A DNA stretch of 64,000 nucleotides. Origin: Punica granatum. Taxonomy: Eukaryota; Streptophyta; Magnoliopsida; Myrtales; Lythraceae. A program made the translations under genes and the position numbers. The stretch covers positions 36,638,605 through 36,702,604 of the forward strand of contig NC_045130.1 in the NCBI RefSeq assembly GCF_007655135.1, read 5' to 3'. Below, one piece after another: positions 11,057 to 21,205 of the stretch (position 1 is the stretch's first letter; each line of letters begins with the position of its first letter). A model generated the notes under the pieces. It had not been told where the DNA came from. It was given only the letters and a program-made list of their open reading frames with translations, and ran no database searches.

Positions 11057-11702
11057 ATGGCTTTAATTAATCAAGCCTTACCCTCCTTCTCCTTCCCATG
11101 GTCTTATTCTTCCTCGTATATGTTCATTCAATAGGCCAAAACCCATGGCCACCAATATCTCCTCAAGGGCGCACCCATCGTATATGTCATTGAGCCATGA
11201 GAACTGACCATGACCAGCCTGCAGTCACTGGACGAATTGTTAACTACAATATTTGTGTCCAGGACTACGATTATATGGAAATAGCAATTAACAATGGATT
11301 CAATGTATATATTCAACCAGCTTGCCTTCTCTATATCCCATTATACTTTTCTATATTGAACGAAAACTTTTATGATAAAAACGTGCTTGTGGCAGAGTTT
11401 TGATTAAATTCAAAAGTAAAAGTTTGGAATATTTCTGTGGACAGCAGGAGGAATACATGGAGGAGCTTGAGAAAGATGAAGGAAGAAGTAAAGGGTCTTA
11501 TCCAGGCAAATGAGCATCTGAATTCCATAGAAAAGCTCGAGTTGATACATGCCTTCAACAGCTCGGATTGCACTAGATCACTTCGAGGCAAAGGTACAAC
11601 AACATGCATCAAGCGAACTTCATAAAAGAGGAGAGGATCTTCGATTTTCCAATGATCTCTATGCCGCAGCCTTAAGGTTTGCACTTCTTAGAGAGCACGA
11701 AT
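11057..11702 (+). pseudogene. TPS-C: truncated terpene synthase pseudogene (exons 1-2)
   Basis: The start ATG at 11057 opens MALINQALPSFSF and stops after 25 residues. Further on in exon 1, another frame carries NDQPAV...NNGFNV, matching TPS-B, but the RR(X)8W motif is gone. The exon 1 donor is at 11305. Exon 2 starts after the CAG at 11445-11447 with EEYMEELEK and is shifted by an extra A in the GAGAAAGATGAAG stretch; further shifts follow. It ends near 11702, where TPS-B would splice to exon 3. No exon 3-7 sequence follows before Copia-1. The intron end just before exon 2 resembles that of TPS-D (22170-22220) more than TPS-B, so C and D are probably sister duplicates. Confidence 0.85.
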
Positions 11703-12284
11703 AATTTGTTTGCCCCTTAATTTTGTTGAACCTACTTCCTAATTGATATTTCAGAACTGGCGGATCATCATGCTACAGCTTCCAGAACTGGCTTTCCTGC
11801 ACAATTTCATCAGCATAGATTGGGTATAGAACATTAAAAATCTATCGTAATTTTCATCCTCATTTTAATATGGTTGTGACACCAGCTGATCATAGAAACA
11901 CGAGATGTCAAGAACTTTCGAGTCCCCAATCCCGAAGTGAGTTCCACATAATCTAAACGGGTGAAGACATCTGTGGAGTAGAGGAACATCAACAAATCAA
12001 TGACATTACAAAACCTGACTCCTAATTATTTTTTTCTTATTTTTTTCCCCGGTGAACAAACCTGCTCCGATTTAGCTGGACCATGTATCTGGTATACTCT
12101 CGTTGTTTATTAGATGAACTAGATGGGATTTATAACCATTTATTATACTCTAAAGAGACAGAGAACGAGAGCACGAGGTTTATCTATTTAGTAGTGAACC
12201 AGATGAGAATCAATCAATAATGCAATTGAATATTTGACAAGTCCCGATTCATCATGCGTGGGAGGGAGATGGCATAGTTGAAAG
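11703..12284. other. Unassigned sequence between TPS-C and Copia-1
   Basis: About 580 bp with no coding match I recognise. CAGAACTGGC occurs twice near 11753 and 11783. It is not recognisably the missing 3' half of TPS-C. Confidence 0.5.
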
Positions 12285-12289
12285 CCTTC

Positions 12290-12455
12290 TATAGGGAAAG
12301 ATAGCCATAGATAACAAGTCATTAATTGTGTATAATCAATTTGATACACTTTCCATACTTGTATTCATATTTTTGTACACAATTACAGTATAAATACCAA
12401 TATACAACCTATGAACAGTAGGTTGGATTTCTCCCAAATACTCTGAATTTCTTTA
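12290..12455 (+). repeat. Copia-1 5' LTR
   Basis: A 166-bp direct repeat of 17029-17194 with one mismatch. It contains a TATAAATA promoter-like box at about 12389-12396. It ends directly against the primer-binding site. Confidence 0.93.
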
Positions 12456-12467
12456 TGGTATCAGAGC
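12456..12467 (+). promoter_or_regulatory. Copia-1 primer-binding site
   Basis: TGGTATCAGAGC is the standard copia site complementary to the 3' end of initiator methionine tRNA. It directly abuts the 5' LTR. Confidence 0.88.
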
Positions 12468-12544
12468 TCTAAATCGGGATAACACCCGTTTTGCTTGCCC
12501 TTCTTAGCCTCTCTCACAACCTCTCCGGCCATCCTTTCTGTGCA

Positions 12545-14095
12545 ATGGCTGATTCTACCTCTCCTGTAAACAGTTTTACCTCTGGCACAAGCAATTCCAG
12601 TCAACCTCAACCTTTACCTACAATAGCTCCTACCGAAACAACCAACTCTAGCCATCTTCAACCTCTTCCAGCAACAGTCCCCACCATACCAATCAAGCTA
12701 AATGGCGGTAATTACTTTTTTTGGCAGGGTATTATGAGCGCTCTTCTGGAAACATATGACTTACTTGGCTATGCCGAAGGAAATATACCAGCACCAGAGA
12801 GAACAATCTCAAGGGATGATGTTACCATCATCAATCCAACATATCGACAATGGGTAATGAGAGATAAATTCGCTCTTACCTGCATTATGCTTGCTGTAAC
12901 AGAAGAAATTGGATGCAACATAGTTGGATTGAAGACTTCTCATGAAGCCTGGACTACCCTGGAGACCATGTTCCTGGCTCAAACAGCCGCTCAAGTCGAT
13001 TTTCTCGAACAGGAGTGGCGTGACCTGCGAAAGGAAGGAAAAACAGTGATCAAATACATCAATGCCGTGCGCCAATTAGCAACACGTTTTGCTCAGATTG
13101 GAAAGCCAAAGTCGTCTGAGCAAATTAATCGAGCAATCGTCACAGGTCTCGGGTCCGATTGGGAACCACTGGTTCTAGCATTATCTCCGTCTCTCGCGGC
13201 TATGACGACAGATGAACTTACCAATCTACTTCTTCACAATGAATCCCGTCGACTCTCTGCCTCCACCGTGCCGCAATCGGTCATGCCGCCATTCTCTGGA
13301 CTTCTCGGACCACCGCCTGTCGAAGTGCACTACTCCGACGGAAATGGAGGAAAGGGACGCAGAAATTTCAAGAGCGGAAAGAGCAAGAATAATGGAGGAA
13401 AATGGAAGAATAAGGGTGGTGGAAACCCTAATTCAGGAGGAGCTTCCTCTGTTAATGGGGGAAACCCTAATTTTGCAGGAAATGGAGGAGGAGGACGCGG
13501 GTGGCAATCGGGTCAGACCTGGAAATCGGGTCAATTCGATGACCCGACTCGCAATCCGGCCCATTTTTCTTATTTTTCCGGTCCATCGGCTCTTGGGCAG
13601 AATATCCGTCCTGGCCCTTCTCTTCGTGGGCCTCAGTATGGCACCGGGCCTGGATCCGGGCCGTCCGCTGCGCCTACCAATAATTTAATTTGCCAAATTT
13701 GTAATCGAGTTGGACATTCCGCTCTTTACTGTCAGCTTCGTGATGGGCAGGCTTATTTTGCTCAAGCTTCTTCTGCAGGAATCCATGATCTCAACCGGTA
13801 TGTTGACTCAGGAGCCACTCATCACATCAGTAATGACCTGGCAAATCTGCATGTTCAGGATGACTATCCTACCTCAAGCCAAATATTCTTGGGCAATGGT
13901 AAATCTTTACCTGTAGTAGCTACAGGTTCCTCTAATTTTCCATCCTATATTCGTCCTTTACACATGAAAAATATTCTTCATTGTCCTCAAATTTGGAAAA
14001 ATCTCCTATCCATTTCTAAATTTACTCGAGATAATATCTGTTTCTTTGAATTTCATCCTGATTTCTTTGTTGTAAAGGACCTTCACACGCACTGA
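12545..14095 (+). CDS. gag: Copia-1 gag-protease reading frame
   Basis: About 516 residues from the ATG at 12545 (an upstream in-frame start exists at 12491, but MADSTSP is the natural beginning). It has a UBN2-type copia gag domain in the first 250 residues, and a Gly/Asn-rich linker. A CCHC zinc knuckle (CQICNRVGHSALYC) lies at about residue 382, then the aspartic protease motif YVDSGATHH at about 418. Gag packages the element RNA; the protease cuts the polyprotein. The frame ends at a TGA (14093-14095) in the protease-integrase region, and the same frame continues immediately into the integrase. In most plant copia elements gag and pol form one continuous frame, so the stop is either a nonsense mutation or a readthrough site. 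Confidence 0.9.
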   Translation: MADSTSPVNSFTSGTSNSSQPQPLPTIAPTETTNSSHLQPLPATVPTIPIKLNGGNYFFWQGIMSALLETYDLLGYAEGNIPAPERTISRDDVTIINPTYRQWVMRDKFALTCIMLAVTEEIGCNIVGLKTSHEAWTTLETMFLAQTAAQVDFLEQEWRDLRKEGKTVIKYINAVRQLATRFAQIGKPKSSEQINRAIVTGLGSDWEPLVLALSPSLAAMTTDELTNLLLHNESRRLSASTVPQSVMPPFSGLLGPPPVEVHYSDGNGGKGRRNFKSGKSKNNGGKWKNKGGGNPNSGGASSVNGGNPNFAGNGGGGRGWQSGQTWKSGQFDDPTRNPAHFSYFSGPSALGQNIRPGPSLRGPQYGTGPGSGPSAAPTNNLICQICNRVGHSALYCQLRDGQAYFAQASSAGIHDLNRYVDSGATHHISNDLANLHVQDDYPTSSQIFLGNGKSLPVVATGSSNFPSYIRPLHMKNILHCPQIWKNLLSISKFTRDNICFFEFHPDFFVVKDLHTH

Positions 14096-14101
14096 GAGCT
14101 C

Positions 14102-17053
14102 ATGCGGGGACCAGTTAGAGACGGTCTGTACTGTTTCCAGCCGGAAGACAGATGTACCCGTGCTCCACATACTCTCCTTACTACCACCAAGTCTACTATA
14201 TTGTGGCATCAACGACTTGGACATCCTTCCTTTCCTATTGTTCGTCGTACTTTGCCTGCGTTTATTTCCTTGAATAATGACCATAGCGGTCATGTCTGCT
14301 CCGTTTGTCAACAAGGGAAAATTGTGAACCACTCTTTTCCACCTACTCTTAATAAAAGTAATGTCTTTCTTGAACTCATTCATACTGATATTTGGGGGCC
14401 AGCACCTATTACCTTTGACAATGGGTATCGATATTATATTCACTTCCTTGATGATTATAGCAAATTCTCCTGGCTCTATATGATGAAATCTCGTTCCGAA
14501 GTCCTATCTATTTTTCGTGCTTTTCGATTACAGGTTGAAAATCTATTCGACCGTAAAATCAAATTCTTACAGTCTGATGGAGCTAAAGAATTTCTTTCTC
14601 ACGCCTTTCAAGCTGAGCTTCAAAACAATGGCATATTCCATCGTATCTCGTGTCCTCACGTTCATCAACAAAACGGCTCAGCAGAACGTAAGCATCGACA
14701 CATTGTCGAAATGGGTCTTACCTTACTTTTCCATGCCTCTTTACCTCCAAAATTCTGGAATTATGCCTTTGAAATTGCAGTTTATCTCATCAATCGTCTT
14801 CCTGTTAAATCACTCAAATTTAAGTCTCCATTTGAACTTGTCTATGCACGACCTCCTAATTATTCTGCCTTAAGGGTTTTCGGGTGTCTTTGCTTTCCTT
14901 ATCTACGTCCATATAATCGTCACAAATTAGAGCCTCGATCTGTCCCTTGTGTTTTCCTTGGTTATCCGTCTCATTATCAAGGATATCAATGTCTAGATCC
15001 TGTATCTGGTCGTATCTATATATCCTCCCAGGTTATCTTTGATGAACAGTCATTCCCATATCACTCTGGGTCATCTGTCCCGGTGGATTCCAGGCAGACT
15101 CCTCTTTCACCTGTACGTGCTCCAGGTACGACATCATTAACTCCACATAATGTCCCTTCTACAGATACCCATTTATCCCACATTCCTCTTCCAGTCTTTT
15201 CCGTACCTATGTCCACTAATAATACAGGAGATCCTTCCAGACATGCTGGCTCTCATGAACTTGCAGATTCTCCTAGACATGATGGTGATGTGACATCTCC
15301 GGCTTCTCGAGTCATTAATCAGTCTGATGATTCCATGGACTCTGCACAGGTTGCTCAGGCTGATAATCCTGCCTCTCAGAGGACTCATTCTATGGTGACC
15401 AGGTCTCGTGATGGGACCCTTCCTGCTCCTCGTTTCGTCATATCTCGGCATCCAACTGCCTTCTCTGTCTCTGTTGATCTACAGGAACCTCGTACCTTCT
15501 CTAAGGCACAACAAGATCCACGTTGGAGAGCCGCCATGGAAGAAGAGTTCCAAGCTCTACTTACTAATCATACATGGGACCTAGTTCCTGCTCCTCCTTC
15601 GAGGAATATCGTCGGCTGCAAATGGGTTTACAGGATCAAGCAGAAGGTTGATGGCACAATTGATAGGTATAAAGCTCGTCTTGTTGCCAAGGGCTTTAAT
15701 CAGCAGGAAGGCATTGACTATGAGGAGACATTCAGCCCTGTCATCAAGCCAGTTACTATTAGAGTCGTTCTTTCTATAGCTGTCTCTCTTCAGTGGCCTA
15801 TTAGACAGCTGGATGTGAAGAACGCTTTTCTTCATGGTCATCTTAGTGAGGAAGTTTACATGAGCCAACCTCCTGGATTTATCGATCCTCTTCGTTCAGA
15901 CTTTGTCTGTCGCCTGAGACGCTCTCTCTATGGTCTAAAGCAAGCTCCCAGAGCCTGGTTCCAACGTCTGAGTAATTTTCTTCTGAGCTTGGGATTTACT
16001 TGCTCAATTGCAGACTCGTCACTATTTATCTTACGGGGCAGGAATTACACTATTCTTCTCCTTGTGTATGTTGACGACATTATTCTCACGGGAACTCCAA
16101 GTGCTCCTTTTGATTCACTGATGACTGCTCTTCATCAGGAATTTGCAATGAAGGACTTAGGACCACTCAACTATTTTCTTGGTATGGAGGCTAAGTTTGA
16201 CAAGACAGGACTCCATCTCACTCAGGCGAAATATATCCATGATATTCTTTCGCGGGGTTCCATGTTGGATTGTAAGCCCATTAGTTCACCTGTTACCTCA
16301 GGCGCTCGTCTTTCTATCCATGATGGTGACCCTTTTGATAATCCTTCTCTATATCGAAGTGTTGTTGGGAGCCTTCAATATTTGACTCTCACGAGACTCG
16401 ATATTGCATTTGCTGTCAACCAAGTGTGTCAATTCATGCATAAACCTACTACAGTTCACTGGTCGGCGGTAAAGCGCATTCTTCGGTATCTTAAGGGTAC
16501 TATTACTAGTGGACTTCATTTTAAACCAGGCTCTATATCCTCCCTGCATGGTTTTTCTGATGCAGATTGGGCGGGCAATCCCGATGACCGTCGCTCTGTC
16601 AGTGGTTTCACTATTTTTCTTGGTCCCAATCCAATTTCTTGGAGCTCCAAGAAGCAGCGAACTGTAGCCCGCTCCAGCACTGAGTCAGAATATAAGAGCC
16701 TGGCTAATGCCACTGCTGAAGTCACTTGGATTCAATCCTTACTTTCGGAATTGGGAGTTTGGTTATCAAGTCCACCAATTCTATGGTGTGACAATCTCTC
16801 GGCTATCTATCTCACAGCTAATCCAGTGTTTCATGCTCAGACCAAGCATATTGAAATAGACTATCATTTTGTTCGCGAACGTGTATCTCATAGGCAACTG
16901 CTCATTCGCTTCATCAGCACCAATGATCAACTTGCCGACTGTCTTACCAAAGGACTTACTAGTTCTCGCTTCTCGGCACTTCGGTCCAAGCTCAACGTTG
17001 TTCCCTCCCCGTTGTGCTTGCGGGGGAGTATAGGGAAAGATAGCCATAGATAA
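14102..17053 (+). CDS. pol: Copia-1 integrase-reverse transcriptase-RNase H frame
   Basis: A 983-residue open frame in the same phase as gag, separated from it by one stop codon. In order: a GAG-pre-integrase zinc region (LWHQRLGHPS, then CSVCQQGK); an integrase core with aspartates in HTDIWGP and QSDGAKEF and the glutamate in NGSAERKHR; a reverse transcriptase starting near WRAAMEEEFQAL and carrying the catalytic YVDD at about residue 655; and RNase H with DADWAG and SSTESEYKSLA. It copies the element RNA into DNA and inserts it. The frame runs 25 bp into the 3' LTR and stops at 17051-17053. No other break is visible, so apart from the stop at 14093 the element looks coding-competent. Confidence 0.92.
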   Translation: MRGPVRDGLYCFQPEDRCTRAPHTLLTTTKSTILWHQRLGHPSFPIVRRTLPAFISLNNDHSGHVCSVCQQGKIVNHSFPPTLNKSNVFLELIHTDIWGPAPITFDNGYRYYIHFLDDYSKFSWLYMMKSRSEVLSIFRAFRLQVENLFDRKIKFLQSDGAKEFLSHAFQAELQNNGIFHRISCPHVHQQNGSAERKHRHIVEMGLTLLFHASLPPKFWNYAFEIAVYLINRLPVKSLKFKSPFELVYARPPNYSALRVFGCLCFPYLRPYNRHKLEPRSVPCVFLGYPSHYQGYQCLDPVSGRIYISSQVIFDEQSFPYHSGSSVPVDSRQTPLSPVRAPGTTSLTPHNVPSTDTHLSHIPLPVFSVPMSTNNTGDPSRHAGSHELADSPRHDGDVTSPASRVINQSDDSMDSAQVAQADNPASQRTHSMVTRSRDGTLPAPRFVISRHPTAFSVSVDLQEPRTFSKAQQDPRWRAAMEEEFQALLTNHTWDLVPAPPSRNIVGCKWVYRIKQKVDGTIDRYKARLVAKGFNQQEGIDYEETFSPVIKPVTIRVVLSIAVSLQWPIRQLDVKNAFLHGHLSEEVYMSQPPGFIDPLRSDFVCRLRRSLYGLKQAPRAWFQRLSNFLLSLGFTCSIADSSLFILRGRNYTILLLVYVDDIILTGTPSAPFDSLMTALHQEFAMKDLGPLNYFLGMEAKFDKTGLHLTQAKYIHDILSRGSMLDCKPISSPVTSGARLSIHDGDPFDNPSLYRSVVGSLQYLTLTRLDIAFAVNQVCQFMHKPTTVHWSAVKRILRYLKGTITSGLHFKPGSISSLHGFSDADWAGNPDDRRSVSGFTIFLGPNPISWSSKKQRTVARSSTESEYKSLANATAEVTWIQSLLSELGVWLSSPPILWCDNLSAIYLTANPVFHAQTKHIEIDYHFVRERVSHRQLLIRFISTNDQLADCLTKGLTSSRFSALRSKLNVVPSPLCLRGSIGKDSHR

Positions 17054-17194
17054 CAAGTCATTAATTGTGTATAATCAATTTGATACACTTTCCATACTTG
17101 TATTCATATTTTTGTACACAATTACAGTATAAATACCAATATACAACCTATGAACAGTAGGTTGGATTTCTCCTAAATACTCTGAATTTCTTTA
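17029..17194 (+). repeat. Copia-1 3' LTR
   Basis: Nearly identical to 12290-12455. The last pol codons and stop lie within its first 25 bases. It is followed by the CCTTC target duplication at 17195-17199. Confidence 0.93.
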
Positions 17195-17400
17195 CCTTCC
17201 ATACTGATCTACTCTAGCCAAGGTCCATACAATATATACTGCTAGCACGCAACTTTGTAATTCAGAAATATGTCGTTTTATTTGTCGGCAGGATGGACTT
17301 GCCAGATAGTAAGTTGGATTCCGGACTATGTCGATCCGCTTCACAGATAATAACGCAAGACATATTCTTTTTCCTGTCTCTGAAACCCATAGCCATTGCC

Positions 17401-19016
17401 ATGGAGCTCCAATCCTCGTCTCTTCTCCTACTTACGTTCCTCTTCCTCCTGTTCATCTTTAGCGTCTTGAAGATAGGACGAGCCGGGTCAAAACCAACCC
17501 GCTTCAACCCGAGGCTTCAGCCTTGGCCGTGGAAACTACCCATCATAGGGAGTTTGCCCCATCTTGTCCATGGTGGTGCTCTGCCCCACCATCCATTAAG
17601 AAATTTGGCCAGAAAATATGGGCCCTTGATGCATCTTCAGGTCGGGGAAGTTTTGACTATGGTAGTTTCTCCAGGCCAGAGCTTCTTGCCCTGAAGATCC
17701 TGAACTATGACTACGCAGACATTGCTTTCTCACCGTTCAGTGAGTACTGGAGGCAACTCCAAAAGATTTGCATGCTGAGCTATCGAGCGCGAAAAGGGTC
17801 CATTCTTGCCGGTGGATCAGAGAAGAAGAAGCATAGGAACTGGTTGAATGAATCGCATTAAACTCGGGATTACAAGTCAATCTTACACAGCATATGTCCT
17901 CAATGACTTACAGCATTATATCAAGGGCAGCTTTAGGCGAGAAATGCAGCGCCCTGGAGCCACTCGTCGAAGTGATCCAGGAAGCGATGGTATGTCAGGG
18001 TGTGTCTATATCACTGACATTTTTTATCCTTCGTGTACTTTCCTTCACTTCATTAGCAGAAGCAGACCTAAACTCCAGAGGATGCACCAAGAAATCGATA
18101 ATATACTGGAGAATATCATTAGGGAGCTTCGGGAGGCTAGAGGGAGTATGACCTGGAATGGTGAAGCAAGCTTGGATCTGACCGATGTTCTTCTGAAATT
18201 CAAGAAGCGTGATGATCAAGAATTTTCCCTTAGCGTGACCAACATCAAAGCAGTGATCCTGGTTAGCCTTTCCCCTCGAGTCTTCATTATATTTTTTATT
18301 CCTTGGATGCTAATACCTTGTAGTTTACTTGTCCTAATGGATGATTAAAGACTATTAGTAGTTAGTAGATATTGCTTATTACCTATTCTTGCTCTTTGCT
18401 AATAGGATATTTTCGCTGCTGGGGACCAAACATCTGCAGCCACATTAGATTGGGCCATGGCCGAGATGATAAACAAGCCAAGGATCCTGGAGAAGGCGCA
18501 AGCAGAGGTGAGGCGGCTTTTCAGCGGACAAGGGGAAGTCCGAGAAGACGGTCTAACCAAACTACAGTACTCGAAGTTGGTCATCAAAGAGTACTAAGAC
18601 TCCACCCACCTCTGCCCTTGCTGCTTCCCAGAGAGTGTCGAGAAAGATGTGAGATCGACGGGTTCGAAATGCCTGAGAAAACAAGAGCAATTATCAACAT
18701 GTGGGTTATAGGAAGAGATCCTGAGTATTGGAACCAGCAAGAAACGTTCATCCCGGAGAGATTCCTGAACAGTCCGATCGACTACAGGGGTAATAATTTT
18801 GAATATATATCATTTGGGGCGGGAAGGAGGACCTGTCCAGGCGTAGATTTTGGGCTTGCAACAGTCGAGTATCTGCTTGCAACGCTTGTCTACCATTTCA
18901 ACTGGAAACTCCCCGATGGAATGAAGAATGAAGATCTTGACATGACGGAGCTATTCGGAGTGGCAGTTAGGAGGAGGCATGATCTATACTTAATCCCGAC
19001 CACTTGCCACCCTTAA
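17401..19016 (+). pseudogene. CYP71-like cytochrome P450 pseudogene
   Basis: Microsomal P450s of the CYP71 clan oxidise plant specialised metabolites, often terpenes. The start at 17401 gives a hydrophobic anchor (MELQSSSLLLLTFLFLL) and the proline-rich hinge with WKLPIIGSLPHL. An intron at 18262-18405 lies at the usual CYP71 place, just before the I-helix, which reads [15 protein letters not shown]. The heme loop [10 protein letters not shown] near 18815-18845 is intact. Breaks: a deletion with frameshift near 17670 (between VVSP and RPELLALKIL); more shifts at about 17790-17850 and 17960-18060, where SRAALGEKCSALEPLV and RPKLQRMHQEID lie in different frames; and a shift that destroys the K-helix ExxR at about 18590. 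Its place inside the terpene synthase array suggests a former terpene oxidase (inferred). CYP71D is the likeliest subfamily, with low certainty. Confidence 0.88.
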
Positions 19017-19119
19017 TTTCCTTGGTATGATATCGGTGTCAATGCCCAGGGAAATCTATATATCAAAAGTGGAGCTTTTCTGATGGGAGGGAATACGCAA
19101 AAATAACCGGGAGAGATGA

Positions 19120-20577
19120 AAATTATCTCAAATTGACCTCGATCCATCGATTTTTACATCAAATTGAACACTGACAGCTAAAAGTTACATCAAAGTTGTC
19201 ATTCCGTCCGCGTTCAGTGAAAAATCAGACGGAATCGTCTGACGTGACTTTTTATATTATTTTCTCCCTTAAGCATCTTAGGACTTGTTTGATAACGACC
19301 TAGATATTTTACTATTTTTAAAATGCGCCACACCCGATTACTGTTTATGCATCTTTGTGTTCCCCCTCTCTCACCCTGGTACTGTTCATCGTCTTTCTCT
19401 CCACCACTCCTCAATCTTCTCCGAATCAGCCTGCCCCCCGCAGCGCCGGATCTTCTTCAGCAAGGTACTCCCATAGCCGTCTTCACCGGACTTCAACCCC
19501 CTCCGATTGAAATTTGACTCTTTTTCCCGATCCCTGATCGGGATTATCTTGATTTACAACAAATCGAGCTTCCTCAACAGACTTTTCCGTTGATGGATTT
19601 GGTTCCTCTATCATCGCTACATTTCCTCCTACAGTAATTAGGTCAGTCCCTTCTTCCCTTCCGTCAGTTACTTCCCAAAACAAGCCCTGGAGCTCATTGT
19701 AAACAGCCCGATAAAGATTATCCATCAAGAACTCGGGGGCATCGGGGCCATTAAACCCGTCATAAATCCCGACAAACAACCACCCCTGCTCCTCCGATAC
19801 GACCACATGCACTCGATCCTCGCCCGCCTTGCCCAATGCCCACTGCACTTTATCTACATCGTTCCGGCCAGCAACGGGCGCGACTTCCTCCTCCTCCGGA
19901 GCTTCCTTCTTTGCCCCGAAATTCAGCACGAGAACTACCCAGGCCGCTTCTTCTCCGAGAAGTTTCCGTAGATTGCCTTCTTAATCCCGGAAATGCTCTT
20001 CTTTCTCCTCTTCCTCTTCACATATGTACCGCCGATTGGAGCCGAGAAGGGGACCTGGCCCGAAGCATCCAGAACAGAGCTCGGGCCGAGCGGGCCCGAG
20101 AGAGCCCCGCGCTCAATCTGCCCAGAGAGGAAGAAACCGCCCGAGCCCGACCCGAAATCCCGCCAGGGCCGGCTCCGCGGGGGGGCGGGCTGCAGCGGCA
20201 GGGCGCAGAAGGTGGGGGCGGAGCATTCTTTTTGGCTGCACAATCCCCTTTTCCTTCAGTCTCCCAGCAAAGTTTGATTCGGAGAAGATCGCCTAATCGT
20301 TTAGAGAAAGACGATGAACAGTACCCGAACGAGATAGGGAAAGAGAGAGATGATGAACGGTAACCGGGGCACATTTTAAAAATAATAAAAGGTCTGAATC
20401 GTTACCAAATACGACCTAAAATACTTAAGGGAGGAAATAATATAAAAACTCACGTCAGACGATTCCGTCTGATTTTTCAGGAAACATAGACAGGAGGACA
20501 GCTCTGATGTAACTTTTAACTTTCATGGTTTAGTTTGATGTAAAAATTTGGTCGAGATCAATTTAAGACAATTTTAC
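19120..20577. mobile_element. Pack-MULE-like TIR element carrying a captured PP2C gene piece
   Basis: The arms (about 19120-19430 and 20285-20577) are long inverted repeats, near 300 bp. Shared landmarks, read on opposite strands, are AAATCAGACGGAATCGTCTG, the CTCCCTTAAG block, the GATAACGA/GTAACGAT block and GTACTGTTCATCGTCTTTCT. The outer ends pair around AAAATTATCTCAAATTG and its partner CAATTTAAGACAATTTT. Between the arms is a GC-rich segment coding for part of a plant PP2C (listed separately). Long TIRs plus a captured gene piece define a Pack-MULE. I could not find a 9-11 bp target duplication, so the outer limits and the MULE label are inferences. Confidence 0.75.
19483..20243 (-). pseudogene. 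Captured fragment of a POLTERGEIST-LIKE PP2C phosphatase
   Basis: Read on the minus strand, 20243 to 19935 gives a segment with [49 protein letters not shown]. 19929 to 19483 continues with LNFGAKKE, then [19 protein letters not shown] and the PP2C metal-binding block [14 protein letters not shown]. These are hallmarks of the POL/PLL family (closest to the PLL4/PLL5 type), plant PP2C phosphatases that act at the plasma membrane in stem-cell signalling. The two parts lie in different frames, because one base is missing near 19944, between KRP and VVLVLNF. The rest of the catalytic domain is absent, so no phosphatase can be made. The piece lies wholly inside the inverted-repeat element and is its cargo. 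Confidence 0.83.
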
Positions 20578-20670
20578 AGTACATTTGATTTCAGAATTAA
20601 AAGTAATTTTGATTTTAATTTTGATTTTGATTGTGCAAAAGAACAAATGAGATGAGATTATAAATTTGAC

Positions 20671-20790
20671 TTGGGAAACGTGTGTTTTTGTTGTGTAGTG
20701 TGTTGAGTTAAAGTTAAAGTTAAAAATTTTTACTTGAGAAATATGTGTTTTTGTTGTATAGTGTGTTGAGTTAAAGTTAAAGTTAAAATT
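20671..20790. repeat. Tandem repeat, two copies of a 63-bp unit
   Basis: Units beginning TTGGGAAACGTGTGT (20671) and TTGAGAAATATGTGT (20734) share GTTTTTGTTGT and GTGTTGAGTTAAAGTTAAAG. The block ends CCGGAATCCAAACAAGGC, a wording common at the ends of plant hAT-type MITEs, so it may be an internal repeat of a MITE abutting the Pack-MULE. Confidence 0.65.
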
Positions 20791-21019
20791 CCGGAATCCA
20801 AACAAGGCATTAATCTCTCGAGGTTATTTTTGCCAATTCTCTCTTTCTAAAAAAGTAGCCTAGTATGATGTTCTTTTTCTGTTGTGGTTAAGTTATCCGA
20901 TTCAACTCAATAAATAATCTCATTACCACCTCAATTTGTTCTGTAATCAATTTTATTGGACCACCTGATCTGAGCATCGATACTCCAACATAAGTTTGGG
21001 TACGAACCGTATATAGAAT

Positions 21020-21205
21020 TTATGACCAAGATTAGATCAGAAATTTCTTGTGAAAAAGTCCAATTGGACCCCGACTAATTCAATTGAGCAGGATCAGCAT
21101 ACTAAGGGATAAAATTCTTCGAGCATTGATTTTCTACATTCACAAAAACTCGAACTTGAAACTTTGCTTAAGTGGAACAAACTGCTTGAACCAACCTATG
21201 TTGAT
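21020..21205 (-). mobile_element. tRNA-derived SINE copy
   Basis: Reverse complement of the family seen at 6495-6695. Shared: the tRNA-like head near 21160-21200 (GTTCAAGCAGTTTGTTCC, AAGTTCGAGTTT on the minus strand) and the body block ATTTTATCCCTTAGTATG. It is diverged from the other copies. Confidence 0.5.

Larger units (their letters stand above)
12290..17194 (+). mobile_element. Copia-1: nearly complete, recent Ty1/copia retrotransposon (4905 bp)
   Basis: It is bounded by 166-bp LTRs (12290-12455 and 17029-17194) that differ at one base (CCC versus CCT in the TTTCTCC segment near 12433/17172). A 5-bp target duplication CCTTC flanks it at 12285-12289 and 17195-17199. The LTRs begin TATAGGG and end TTTCTTTA, so the termini are TA..TA rather than TG..CA. 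The primer-binding site TGGTATCAGAGC starts at 12456, directly after the 5' LTR, and matches initiator tRNA-Met priming. A purine run (GCGGGGGAG, to 17028) precedes the 3' LTR. Domain order gag-PR-IN-RT-RH identifies copia. Small size and short LTRs suggest an Ale/Retrofit-like lineage (inferred). It sits between TPS-C and the P450 pseudogene. Confidence 0.95.

Noticed and set aside
11128..11316. Minus-strand ORF in the TPS-C promoter/exon 1 region
   Set aside because: No family likeness; the plus strand carries decayed TPS exon 1.
17293..17694. Separate small genes at 17293-17694 and 18372-19016
   Set aside because: They are fragments of one P450 separated by frameshifts; the first also starts upstream of the natural anchor ATG at 17401.
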